Shown: positions 11,747 to 22,774 of the stretch, in pieces
How positions within the stretch are numbered: position 1 is the first letter of the stretch
How the letters are laid out: each line of letters starts with the position of its first letter
Source: Blattamonas nauphoetae
Lineage: Eukaryota > Preaxostyla > Oxymonadida
Length of the DNA: 64,000 nt
Assembly: GCA_033064195.1 (NCBI GenBank)
Contig: JARBJD010000156.1
Location: 1 to 64,000 of the forward strand
Direction of reading: 5' to 3'
Translations under genes and position numbers: made by a program
Notes under the pieces: generated by a model
The model's database searches: none
What the model was told of the DNA's origin: nothing
What the model saw: only the letters and a program-made list of their open reading frames with translations

Positions 11747-13881
11747 CTACTGATCGTCTGATTCGATGTCGGATTCCTCCTCCATTTCATCATCGTCCAA
11801 ATTCGAGTCGTAGTCGTCCTCCCTTCGTGTTGGATGACCCCCGCGGAAATCAAAGCCATCATCGGAGAAATTCATGCCAATATTCTTCTTGCCCCACTCC
11901 ATCATCACCTTTGCATAGTTCTGGGCTTGGTGATCGGTCCGGTCTGCCTGAAGGATGTTCACAGCTTCGTTCAGCTCCTCGCGCTGCTGAGAGTTGGAAT
12001 ATGATCTCTTTCCAATCATAATTTCATAAAATATCCCAACACATGCCGCTCGCTTCCCTTCAACAAATGCCTCATTGTCCTCGATCTTGATCAACTCCTG
12101 AAATGCTCGTGCTGCATAAAGAAACTGTCCCGTGCGATAACAGTCGTTGGCAATAACTTGGAGAAGCCCGTAGAGATTGCTGTTGTCTTCCATCGACACA
12201 TCCAGATTTTCTGTGTCATCCATCGAAAAGACCTTGCGAGTCAGATACAGATCCCACGCTCGTTCAGCATGCCCATTCAGGCAGTAGCAGCGAGCCATCC
12301 AATTAGCATACGCCATGTCTTCGTTCTTGATCTTTTCCGTTTCGATCCGTTCGAGCACACCTTCCGCACTGCCATATCGTCCTGATGACGCGAGAGCGAT
12401 CCCATAGTTCATGTTGAAGGCGTCGTCGGAGATAAAAAACTGTTCAATGCTTTCAAAGTACTTTAATGACTCCCCAAACTTCCCTTTCAGGAACAGGGCA
12501 GATGCCATTGCTTGTCTTCCGCTCACCGTGTCGCAGTCTTCGGGAGACGATCCCATGACCTCGAACATCTTTTGGGCTGTCCCAATATGCTCTTCTGAGA
12601 CAGTTCCGCCAAGTTCTGCTTGCGATTGTCCGATCAGGGTGAGTACGATTCCTTTCAGGGTGTATTCGATGTTACTCGTTGGCTGGTGGTCACGCATCAT
12701 GGCATATGCGTCTTGAATGAGGTCATTTTTGAGATAAAAGATGATCAGGTTCTGTTTCGCTTCGCCAAACTCTTCGGTGAGAGGGGGCAGCACCTGAAGG
12801 GAGTCCTCGCCGTGTTTAAACACGACTTTGTTATGTTTGATAACCATTTCGGTGGATGGGGGGATATAAGATGATTCTTCAATAGAACGAATGATTTCGA
12901 GGGAGTTCGCTCTTTCGTTGTACAGTTTGTGGTTGATACAAGCAAGAAGATTGAGCGCTGTTGGAGAACGAGTATTCACCGTGAGATATCTGAAAGATGT
13001 GGAAAAGAACCAAATGAGTGATGAGAAGAGGAAGACGAGACTCTTGGACAGCCTGGAGTGCTTTGTCGTAGTATTCGAGTTTGAAGTTGCAATATGCCTG
13101 GTAGATCCGGATTGCTGGGAAATCTCTGAGAAAAGGGCTGAAAAGGAGTATTAAACAAACGGATGCTGCTGGGTTAGTCGATCATAGATCGCGACAGCTT
13201 CCGTGTAACGTCCGTTGAGGAAATGAACAGCAGCTTGGCAGAGCTGGAGAGAACATGAAAAAAATAACGGCTGTAAACCTGGTTTTGGCATATTTCAAAG
13301 GTTTGGTCTGTTCCACCTGCCCTTTGCGAGACTGGTAGCATTTTGCTTCCATCATCTTGCATGGCAGCGATAAGAAACTCAACTCGTTCACGAAGGGTGC
13401 ACTGAGGTCCTTTGCGTGCATTTATTTCTGCATCACGAATGTTACCCATCATTACCTCACAGCAAGCGATGTCCAGATAATACGACGGTTCTCTCTCCGA
13501 ATTGAGGAGCTCTCGGTATAGCTGTTTGGAAACTGAGAGAAACCGAAGTTTGCATACATCACACGCTTCTTCATACTTCCCAAGATGGTAGTTACAATAC
13601 GCCATCCAATGTTTTATTGGTTTGCTGATTTCATCAACACCATTTGGTTTTGTGGCGATTGTTTGGTGTGAATGGCTCATATGCTACGCAATAAATCCAA
13701 ACAATGTCGGAGATAACAGATATGATCATAATATTATCAAACACACCTCAAGAAAAGTGAGTGCTCCAATGAAATTGCGTGTGTCTATAAAATCATCCAA
13801 AACGGGGAGCGAATCCCTTTCCTCAGGGGCAGTGTTTCGTCGCTTTGAGGGACGTGATACTCTCTTCCTTGCGTATGTCAT
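11747..13881 (-). CDS. IFT56: Intraflagellar transport protein 56 (TTC26/DYF-13)
   Basis: IFT-B complex subunit that helps carry motility-related cargo into the flagellum. The 3' exon is 11747 to about 12990 and encodes TPR helices matching TTC26, e.g. SPTALNLLACINHKLYN, NLIIFYLKNDLIQDAY, DCDTVSGRQAMASALF, AYANWMARCYCLNGHAE and a GKRAACVGIFYEIM block near the C-terminus. Upstream exons supply YQAYCNFKLEYYDKAL (13040-13115), LCQAAVHFLNGRYTEA (13190-13245), a central block to about 13650, and an N-terminal exon with VLDDFIDTRNFIGALTFLE. The start is taken at 13881 (MTYARKR); an in-frame Met at 13977 is possible. Unlike vertebrate TTC26, it ends in a very acidic tail (DDDEMEEESDIESDDQ). It lies 6 kb from IFT81 on the same strand. 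Confidence 0.93.
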
Positions 13882-14004
13882 CAGAGAAACAGGTCGAATG
13901 ACATCATGGGACGATCTCAGATAGATTCCATTTCTTTGGATTAATGAGTCGTAATGACACAACAAAAGTTCATTCACAGAAATGTTTTGTGCAATCGAAA
14001 TGGT

Positions 14005-15696
14005 TTATTCCTCGACAGTCTCTGCAGCCTTCTTCTTGCAGCACATAGCCCAGATTTGGTTGTACGTGAAAACACCAATAGTGATAAGGATGAAGCCACC
14101 CAGCTGCAAGAAAGAAAGAGGTGTCCATTTCTCACCATAAATACCACCACTGGCATAGTATTGGATGAGTGAGGCGATCCAGACGATCATGGTTCGAAGT
14201 GGCTCAAGAACGTTACGGGTGAGAGCGGATGTGACTTCAATACTACAGAGAGGAACATATCGATGAGGAAAATACAGAGAATGGGTAATAACACGGACAG
14301 AGTGATGAAAAGTAAAAAAACGGTGTGGATGTGGATGACATGAGAATGAGCATACATGAACATTCCAGTAATGTTGAACATGAGGATGGAGGTCATGTAG
14401 CAAACCGTCCAGACGACGATGAGGGGATCATTTGCAATCATCACCCAGGCATCAGCGAAATCTTCAGTAAGACCGTTTCCGGGCTCTCCGGGGATGAAGT
14501 AGCAGATGGGCATGAAGAAGAAGGTGGCAAAGAGGAATCCCCAGATGCCTTCGAAGGCGACAATCTGCATGGGAGGTGTGGATGAATCGTGAAGGAACTG
14601 CTCTTCAACGATGGTTTGGAAGCCCTGCACTCCTTGTGCGAGGACAACAAGAACGACACCAAGGATAACCTTTCCGACAGTGACATCTTTGCTTTCGGGA
14701 TCACCAATGACAGCACTGACACCAAGGACGACAAGTCCGCCAACCACAATTCCGACACCGACCCAGTTCATGCAGTTGAGGGGCTTACGACGGTAGCAGA
14801 CAGTCAAAATGGCAGTGAAAATAATGATGGATCCTGAGAGACGATTGGAGGACAGGGGATGAGTGGGATAGGAAGGATGATCAAGATGGGATTGTGACAA
14901 TATGGAGTGCGAGAATAGGGAAGAAAAAAATAAGATATGGTTTTCAATATACCTCGAAGCATCTGCCAGATTGACACAGGGATCGAAACAAGAGCGGCGT
15001 TCATCATGATTGTGGCGATGACATCACACATGGCTGGGGCAAGGATCTTCACATAGATCTGAAAATGGAGAGATTGCACAAAAGAGTGGGTTAGAACATC
15101 ATATCACAATAAAATACGAATTTCGATGATTTCTCCTTCTTGACGATGGCTGTTTCTGAACTCAGGAGAGGTTCTTGTTCTTGACGCTCGACAGCGCTCT
15201 TTCCACGACGAGCAACTGGAGAAGGAAATACACATCAGTGTGTTTGAAATTGAGGAAAGATGACGAAGTTTTGAAGAAATGTAGGTGAGATTGAAGATGT
15301 GAGTAATTCGAACCCAAAAACATACTACGTCTGACACAACTGCTGATCAACTCAACGAAGATAACCATAGCCATTCCCGTAAACTGATAAAGAGAAATTT
15401 ATTCAGTCGGAGCACAGAGACAAAAGAAGATGAGTTGAACAGATGAGAAGAAGCAGACCATTCCCCAGTTCTGGAACCTGATATCATCAGACAATTTGAT
15501 AAAAATTAGTAAGAAGTGGGTTATCATGAGGTATAACAATAGATGCAGACCATGGCTTAGCGAATGGTGTCTCGACTCCGTAGATGTTTGGAGAGCGGGA
15601 GTTAAGCATCATCTTACCGAGAATAGAGTTTCCTGCACCGAACAGTAGGAAACCGGCGATGCAGAACGCCGTCTTGACAATCACAGCTGGTTTCAT
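14005..15696 (-). CDS. SLC35F6-like drug/metabolite-family membrane transporter
   Basis: Multi-pass membrane protein of the DMT superfamily. The first exon starts at 15696 with a TM helix (VKTAFCIAGFLLFGAGNSI). Short exons follow (FQNWGM, FTGMAMVIFVELISSCV) with introns beginning GTCTGC. Next come IYVKILAPAMCDVIATIMMN and SIPVSIWQMLRG, then a larger exon (GSIIIFTAILTVCYRR ... GVGIVVGGLVVLGVSAV ... KVILGVVLVVLAQGVQGFQ ... EGIWGFLFATFFFMP) and a last exon, TSALTRNVLEPLRTMIVW ... GGFILITIGVFTYNQIW. The layout and the motifs PAxCD, FQMLRG-like and EGIWGF-like match SLC35F6 (lysosomal/endomembrane). The substrate is unknown; a nucleotide-sugar or related solute is only implied by family. It has the usual ten-helix size of the family. 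Confidence 0.85.
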
Positions 15697-16048
15697 GGAT
15701 TACGATGGTGATCAAACCATAATATCGTTAGTGTTCTGATGGTGATTCGATTCACGAAATGGTAAACATAAAACTATCAACCCACTACCCATGTACCACT
15801 GAAGACTGGTACAGCTTAAATTATGTCATTCAAGTCGATTCTAGAATCAAATGAACACCAAGACGATTGTTCCCAACCTACACATCATTATCCTTGTTTC
15901 CGCATCGGTTTAGGAACTTCTTCACGATGAGAACAGACAAATAGATCGGGGGATGCTACAATATCGATTCAGGAAAGTTGGGACGACGAGCCAGACACGC
16001 ATCTGTCGCCCGGAGAGGAGGGAAGGATCAACCCGCATCGAAAACAGA
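15697..16048. other. Intergenic stretch with no identified feature
   Basis: About 350 bases upstream of the transporter. AT-rich to mixed composition, no convincing ORF with homology, and no tRNA- or snRNA-like fold seen by eye. It probably contains the transporter's promoter. Confidence 0.5.
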
Positions 16049-16181
16049 TCACCAACCCTCCAACTCGTCAGACTGTTCCCAAACATCGTCCCAACCGTCT
16101 TCCACCAACGCACTTCTGATCCTCCCCTCCAACGAAGACGGAATGATGTGTTCTCCATTCTGTACCATGAATGCATTGCTG
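16049..16181. repeat. Dispersed ~133 bp repeat, copy 1
   Basis: This segment is about 90% identical (around 13 differences in 133 bases) to 17835-17967 in the same orientation. On the minus strand it encodes NGEHIIPSSLEGRIRSALVE and continues through an acidic stretch to DELEGW and a stop, exactly as copy 2 does. Here it sits in a short open frame (16049-16342) that has no other recognisable homology. Both copies begin TCACCAACCC on the plus strand and lose similarity just past TTGCTGA. No target-site duplication was seen. Confidence 0.85.
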
Positions 16182-16607
16182 ACTTCTGCTTCACATAGAG
16201 TTTCTTTTAAATATGGTATACTGATAAATCGATCTCGTTTTCGTTCGTGTTCTCGAGTTTCTTCACCACTTTGTTCGTGATCAAATTCGGAGTTGTGGTT
16301 TTCCGACCAGTCAACTTCTTTGGTGAGGTTGAAGAATTCCAAAACATACTGCTAAATCTTTTTCGGTTTCATTTCAAATTTGGCTGTTTTCAGCTCCTCC
16401 ATTTTAAAGTGTGTAGCGATCAACCCTTAGAGGAAGGCGCAACCGATCTCATTCGACGGTTTTTCTTACATATCCGAGATACTCTGTGAGAAATGCAACT
16501 CCACTCCAGAAAACACCAGATTACGATCATAAGAGTGATTACAATCAAGTCTCCATTCCAGGAACGTCAAAAATGATTCGTACATCCAAAGGCGAAGTGT
16601 CTGCGTC
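16182..16607. other. Intergenic region between repeat copy 1 and eS10
   Basis: About 425 bases. A minus-strand open frame runs from copy 1 back to 16342 (starting MEFFNLTKEVDW) and could be a gene fragment or chance. I see no conserved domain, RNA gene or strong repeat. Confidence 0.4.
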
Positions 16608-17262
16608 TTACTGACGTGGAGCATCACCCTCGCGACGGAATCTGTCATCACCACCGCGCTAAAAATGGAAAATCGAGGAAAAATGAAGAGATTATTCGTT
16701 TGTGGATAATGAAAGGAGTGGTGAGAAGATGTGACAAAAATATGAAATCTTGTTCTCCGGGAAAGAGAAGACATACGAAGTTGGGGCGGAAGTTTTCTCC
16801 GTCCTTTTTGTATCCATCACGGCGATATCCGTCACGCTCGCCGAAGTTTCTTCCACCTCTTCTCTCATAGCGCTCACCTTCTCCAGAAGCGGTTTGCTTG
16901 GTGACTCTCATTGTCTGTGGGACAACAGTCTCATCCAAGTGGAGGTATTCACGGAGGTATGTGACACCTTCTGGGGTGAGGCACCAGTAGTAGCTTTGCC
17001 AGTTGAAGGTTTCAGTCACAAATTTGCGGGTTGTGAATGATTGCATGAGCTTAATAACGTGGATGTTGGGAATCTCCGGGAGAACAATGTTGTCCTTGGC
17101 ATAGAAGTCTTTCTTGGCGAGCAAGACTCCCTCTGAGCACATATTTATCAAACAGATGAAAAGGGATATAAGAAGTGATATAGATTGAAGAAATGATCAA
17201 AAGAGTGTACCGTTGAATAGGTAGCGCAGAATTGCGAGCCTGTTTGGGGTTGGAATGTACAT
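16608..17262 (-). CDS. RPS10: 40S ribosomal protein eS10
   Basis: Small-subunit ribosomal protein. Exon 1 is 17262-17211 (MYIPTPNRLAILRYLFN), intron 17133-17210. Exon 2 starts GVLLAKKDFYAKDN and continues IPNIHVIKLMQSFTTRKFV, FNWQSYYWCLTPEGVTYLRE, YLHLDETVVPQTMR, then a Gly/Arg-rich stretch. After a third-exon junction the protein ends RGGDDRFRREGDAPRQ with the stop at 16608. This aligns along the whole of eS10: winged-helix Plectin/S10 domain, YLHLP-type motif and RG-rich tail. The intron just after the first ~17 codons is typical of this compact genome. Confidence 0.96.
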
Positions 17263-17437
17263 GAGTAGATCAAAGGAGACAGATCTCGAAACGCCTGAAT
17301 AAGAATGAGTCAGGTTTTCATGATTAATCTCAAACGGTGATCAATAAATGCCCAATAATAAAGATTGAAGTGATGATAACGGAATGATAAAGAAATCAAG
17401 AGCTAGATCAACGCTATAAATCCAAAAAGAAGTCGTC

Positions 17438-17834
17438 TCAAAGATATGCGACGATCACGGAGATATTATCAGTACTTCCTGTGAGAAAAGCCTGGTCAAT
17501 CAGTTTAAGAGCAGCCTGAACCGGGTCCGAATCAGTTGCAACAATCTGACAAGCCAAGTCATCTGAAATGACATCCTACACGCCATCACAAGCGATGATC
17601 ACAAACTCATCTCCCGGAGAGATGTTCGTAACAGTCAAGAACGGGTCAGCTGTGACGTAGGGATGAAGGAAGAAGTCTCCGAGCGCCCTAGCCACTGCGA
17701 GGATGCCCGTCACGCGCTTGTCTGAAACATATCCACCAAGAGATTCGATCCGGGCCACTTCCTCGGGAATATCGGGCTTGTGGTCGAAAGAAAGCCGCAC
17801 TGCCCTTCCTTTTCGCGACAGGACGATTCTGGTA
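17438..17834 (-). pseudogene. 3' half of a PP2C-family protein phosphatase gene
   Basis: On the minus strand the frame begins abruptly at GDTRIVLSRKGRAVRLSFDH, the middle of a PP2C domain. It continues through RVTGILAVARALGDF, a VTADPF stretch, ISPGDEFVIIACDGV, DLACQIVA, and ends GSTDNISVIVAYL plus a stop at 17438. The N-terminal half (RxxMED and DGHGG motifs) is absent. In its place is repeat copy 2, which ends the upstream ARM gene in another frame. Within the fragment the highly conserved Trp codon of the CDGxWDV motif is TAG (near 17575), so it cannot make a full C-terminus under the standard code. This is a truncated, dead host gene; the intact LRR-PP2C at 37324 is a different gene. Confidence 0.85.
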
Positions 17835-17967
17835 TCACCAACCCTCCAACTCGTCAGACTGTTCACAACCATCCTCCCAACCGTCTTCCTCCAACGCATT
17901 CTTGATCCTCCCCTCCAACGAAGACGGACTGCTGTGTTCTCCATTCTGTGCCGTGAAAGCTTTGCTG
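17835..17967. repeat. Dispersed ~133 bp repeat, copy 2
   Basis: Partner of 16049-16181, about 90% identical. On the minus strand it supplies the last ~43 codons of the ARM gene (AQNGEHSSPSSLEGRIKN to DELEGW and stop). Its downstream edge is the exact point where recognisable PP2C sequence begins, which suggests that it marks a rearrangement breakpoint. Confidence 0.85.
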
Positions 17968-20158
17968 ACCAGAGCATATTGTGTGAGGAATTCGTCAACT
18001 CTTGGCTTGGTCTGTTCTGATATTCCTCGAACCATCCGAATCAACTCCCTGACAGAGAACTCGGTGTCGAGATGGCTGAGGATGAGTGAAGGACGTTTCG
18101 TGTGCTGCAGAAGGACCACGAGAATCTCGAAGAAGACGCGAATAGCCGTGTCGTTTGTGTTTCGGTCTGGCTGGTTCCACACAAACTTGAACAGCGCTTC
18201 GATGACCGGACTGGCCTCGATTTGGCCGATGACAGTGTCCTCGCGTGAGAGGACCATCCCGTGCACGATATACAAGTCGTCGACATGCGAGTGTAACTCT
18301 GCATTTTCCAGTCTCTCTGCGATGTTGCTGAGGAAGTCGGCGGAACTGGCTGGACCAGGGAAGGTCTCGCTGAGGAGTCTGAACGTGTTGGATGTGTTGC
18401 CTGCTGCGATGTTTGAGAAGAGGAACGAGACTGTTTGTGTCACCGCGTCTTGCTGTTGGAAGAAGAGTGTTTCTGTGCCCAATTCGGGCGTTGTTTGGTA
18501 TTTGGAGAGTCGCACAAGATCAGCGCGAACTTCTTCCTCCGTCGCGAGCTGCGTCAAGTCCAGCGACTGCATCGCCGACACAGCTGTCTCCCACATCCGG
18601 CCGAGTGACCCTTCGCGCAGTCTGGTCTGTGCCAGCTCAAGCAGGGACCAGTCACCGACAGCATAATCGTGTTGGAATGTGTCGAATGTGTCGAGACAAA
18701 TGCCGACAGCTGGGAGGAGTCCAGCGTCCAAATAGAATGGCACCACATCATCCGATTTCACTGCTCTCCCAACAGGCTTGAGGACGTTGTTTGCCATCAC
18801 GAAGTATCCATCAATCATTTTCGCAATCGCTTTTCGAGCCCGCAGTTCTGACTGGGTGAATGGGGCAGGATCGCTGGAGTCGTCGAGTTTGGCTCGAGCA
18901 TCACAGACTCGTCGCTGTGTCCGCAGCAATCGGAGGACAGTCCAAACTTTGTATGCCTCCAAAAGACCAGCCGAGGCATGTTTGAGCACAGCCACGACGA
19001 GATGGAAGAAGGAGGGTATGGTGGGAGGGAAGAAGGGCGGCATTGGAGCCTGGTATAACAGCGACGAGAGGTCGAGAAGTTGATCTTGTTGTGTTTTGAT
19101 AAAGAAACAGGCATTTCTAGTGTCGCTTGGGACACCAGTGACCAACGAGGAGAAGATGAATGTGAACATTTCGGGAGGGATCGGCTGGGGGTTCATGTCG
19201 ACGACGTGGTAGAGAGTTGCGAGGAGGTAGGTGAGAGGATGGCAGTCTTCTGGCGTTGAAAGCGTGACAGTTGGAAAATTGACGATGTGTGGGTCATCAA
19301 GAATGGTTGTGGGAGCATGGAATGACGCGATGGTGGGAATGGAGGCGGAGAAGATGATGGAGAAGGAAGGGATGAATGTGTCAAGAATTCCATGGTTGAT
19401 GAGGGTGTCAATGAAAGGGTTCGTGTTCTTCACAATATAGGTGAGATTGCTGAGAAGTCTCCAAGCCTGGGAGAAGAGTGAATGAAAAGAGATGAGAAAC
19501 CTCGGAGACGACATCGAGAGTGCTGTGTTGGGTAAGTCGAATAACATTTTGGAGGAGAACATCATCATAGAAAGCAACAAGCTGGTCTGATGGCAGAGCG
19601 GCTAGAATAATTTTAGAGAAAGAAGACTGATATTTACAGAAAACAGACCAATGTTGGCCAACAGATATAGAATCTTGTACTGGGATCATGATGAGAAGAA
19701 AAATGGGCAAACCAAGAGCTGCTCATCTTGAGTGGTAACCAGATAACGTGTTAATGTCGGAACGATGTTGTAGTGATTGAGTTTCGACAGAATCGGTTCT
19801 GTGTCTGAAATTTACCAGAAACAAGTGTATTGAGAAGAATACGACCAAACTTGAGGCTCTACTTAAAGCAGATACAAGTTCAAAAACATTTGACGGATCC
19901 TCGCCATTCAGAGCTGAGATTGTTTCCTCGATATCGACAGGCTGAGTGTGTGATTGAATATGGAGAACAAACAAGATCCTCAGACTCTATTTTCCCTCTG
20001 ATCTTCCTTTTAGTCATGCCTACATCAAGATATCCTGCTCGTTTATTGGTTCTGAGGAAAACAAGTTCATCGTCATCGTCAGAGTCCAATTCTTGGAAGA
20101 GAGCCAGTTGACGGCTTTGCTCACGAAGAGACAAGTCAAGCTGATTTGATGATCCCAT
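17835..20158 (-). CDS. ARM-repeat, importin-alpha-like protein
   Basis: Multi-exon gene starting at 20158 (MGSSNQLDLSLREQSRQL). The N-terminus has a Lys/Arg patch (RTNKRAGYLDVGMTKRKIR) that resembles an importin-beta-binding region. Spliced ARM-type helices follow, e.g. VDIEETISALNGEDPSNV, LNHYNIVPTLTRYLVTT, LPSDQLVAFYDDVLLQNVI and AWRLLSNLTYIV. A long last exon (17835 to about 19475) holds helical repeats such as HPLTYLLATLYHVVD and VVPFYLDAGLLPAVGI. The early part matches importin-alpha organisation, but the C-terminal two thirds is too diverged for certainty. The last ~43 residues come from a dispersed repeat shared with 16049-16181 and are unlikely to be ancestral. The role in nuclear import is inferred. 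Confidence 0.6.
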
Positions 20159-20350
20159 GACGTCAGTGAAGAATGATGAGTTGGAACGTTCAGCAGCAAA
20201 AAAAAGGAAGGGAGTTCATGATCAGTATTCGTTTGTTTATAAATAGCTATTGGATTTCCAACAACTTCATTGATTGAAGTCTATGTGACATGAACTTAAA
20301 AAGTAAAAGAAAGATTATTTCCTATCCCACAACAAGAAGAATCCTCTAAC

Positions 20351-22693
20351 TCAATCTGAGCCATTCAGCACCATCCGATCAACTTGTCCACCTCCCCCAT
20401 ACCCACTCAGAAGATCAGCATCATCATCCATCATTGGAAATGATACCTGTCGTCCTGGCGAACCACTTGGGTTTGATCGATTTGAAGTGTCGGTGAACGT
20501 GCGTGGACTAGCGGTGTTTGATTTTCGAGTTGCTACTCGAATAGAAGCATCAACATCAGCCTTCATTTTGAAGAGAGCGGCAACAGAGCGGAAGAGTTCG
20601 CTTTGCTTCATCCCCTGACTGAATCGTTGCTGAAAAACGGAAGAATGAACGAATCAAATAACGATAAGAGAAAGAAAAAGCAAATATGGGCAAGCAAGAA
20701 AGCGTGGTATAAATAGGAAGCTCGATGCACACGTCGACAGTCTTCTTTGTTTCACGAAGTCTTTGTTGCTGAGTTCGCAGCTCCTTTTCCTTCGCTGTGT
20801 ATGCATCACGAAGCGTACCCTCCTTCACAACCTGAATTTGCTCGTCGTGTCCAGCCTTTGCCTTTTTGATGGTTAAGAGCTCGCCTTTCAATTTAAGTTC
20901 GAAGAGCTCACTTTCCAGTGCTTGCATCTCCTTCCTGAGCTCCATGACTTTCTGCTTCGTGGTGGCTTGCTCGCCTTCCAACTGTACAACAACTGAGTCG
21001 TATTTCTGTTTCTTCTGGTCCCTCTCTTGCTTGATGTCGACGTTTCTTTTTCGAAGGGCCTTCAATTCTTCTGTTTTCGGCTTCAAGATGTTTTTCTTGT
21101 CTGCTATTGTCCTCTGAATTTCAGAAACAACGCGTGTATGCTCTGTGAGGAGCTGTTCTTTCTGTTTGTCCATCTCCTGTTTCTGTTTGGACACTTCAAC
21201 AAGCATATCTGTCATGCCACGGTGTCCTTTAATCCCCCGCTCTTCTTCGAGTCTATCCAATAATTCTCCCACATTCGAGTCTCTTTCCTGCAGCAGCTCT
21301 GACGTGCGTTTGAGAACTGAGTTTTCTCCTCGAATTTCATCGAGTTGAGTCTTTTGTGCTTTGTGAGTCAGTGCCTTTTCACGAACTCGTGCTCGAAGAG
21401 CATCAAACTCTTCTTCCATCCCTGTTCCAGCTCCTTTGCTTGGACTGATTCGGCTTCGTCGTCCCTCGATTTCTTTCTTCAGTCTGTTCATTTCTTCCTT
21501 CTTCCTTTCCATTTCCAAGTGAGCTTCTTGTCGCTTTTTCTCAACACCGAGTGCCTGCATCCGATATCCGTCCATTCCACTCATATCCTCCGTTTTGCGT
21601 GGCTTTGTTTCAGAGAGCGATGAGATCTCCATTTTGATGGCCTCAATCTCTCTGCGATATTCCTCTTCCTTTTTCTTGACATCAGAATGGGACATGAGGA
21701 GGAGCGAGCTCAGTTCTTCCAATTTGCTTTCTTGTTCTTGGAGGGTGTTTGGGAATGTCGTTCGAACCTCCTGAGCCAATTCATTCACATTTTCCTGCAA
21801 CGAGTTCAGGAGTGATGAAGCATCTGTTACGGGAACAGAGACTTTTTGGCTCAATTTTTTATTTTGAGCTTCCGCTTGTTTTGTGAGGTACAATTGCTCT
21901 TCATATCTGACCGTCACATGAAAATAGAAATAACACGATACCTGTTTTCATTCTTTGACAATTCCGCAGATGCTTCGCGGTAGTCACGCTCAACATCAAG
22001 AAGACGACTGACTTGGGGCTGGAACGAGTAAGAAGAGAAAAAACGATACAATTGTGCCAACTTTGCGTTGCATGTTCTCAACTTGATCGCTTAATGCATC
22101 AGCCTCTCGCTGGAGTTCATCAAGTTCGTCTTGAAGTGGTTCGAGGTCCGGAAGATCGCGAGTCGCTTCGGTATGTGCTTTGTGTTGTTCCTTAAATGAT
22201 TCCATGGCTTCATGGTATTTTTGATTGAGTTCAACGAGGTAAGGATCTTGAGAGAAGGCGTATTCAGGAATCTTGATTTTGAGAAGATATTTTGCGAGGT
22301 ACACTCGGCGCTGATGTTTATCAACGTTCGCAAGGAGCCATTGGACAGTTTGTTGGATCATCTGCCTGTCACTTTGAAGAAGACTCGGAAATTCATCGCT
22401 GTCATAGAACAAAGTGAGAAAAGAAAGTCCCGACGATGAAAACCGAAGAAAACAAACACATCGACATCTGGTTTGTAGGCAAGAGTTTGCAGCAAGAATT
22501 CTGCTACAGCAGATACATTGTCATCTTCTGAGCCACCATGGAAGTCCTGTTTATGCTCTGGACCTAAGACTGAACAAATATCGACAAGGAGTTGAAGCCA
22601 TTGTTCATCTGTTTGTCCATCTAATTCAACTGGTGAAATACGCCTGTTAAACGGAGGCTCATTCAACCTCGACGCGATTTTGGAGAGATTCAT
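20351..22693 (-). CDS. IFT81: Intraflagellar transport protein 81
   Basis: IFT-B core subunit that with IFT74 binds tubulin for transport into the flagellum. The start at 22693 gives MNLSKIASRLNEPPFNRRIS, the hallmark start of IFT81. A calponin-homology-like N-terminal domain follows (LLQTLAYKPDV, MIQQTVQWLLANVDKHQRRV, YLAKYLLKIKIPEYAF). The rest is long coiled coil (LQDELDELQREADALSDQVE; SKLEELSSLLLMSHSDVKKK; KKRQEAHLEMERKKEEMNRL) with an ERGIKGHRGM segment equivalent to the conserved EKKGISGY of animal IFT81. The C-terminus (20351-20611) is Ser/Pro-rich and ends GGGGQVDRMVLNGSD. Several short introns interrupt 20630-22440. Spacing to the dynein stop is 81 bp, on the same strand. Confidence 0.95.
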
Positions 22694-22774
22694 TTAACAG
22701 TGACCATAATTATTGTGATCGAGTGCTCAGCAAAAACATTTGATAACATTGATCATGGAAATGAAGATAACGAA

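Noticed and set aside
17573-17577. Possible reassigned TAG codon, as some oxymonads read TAG as Gln
   Set aside because: The conserved residue is Trp, not Gln, and the intact genes here use TAA, TAG and TGA as ordinary ends or avoid them in frame. A single TGG to TAG change in a truncated gene is simpler.
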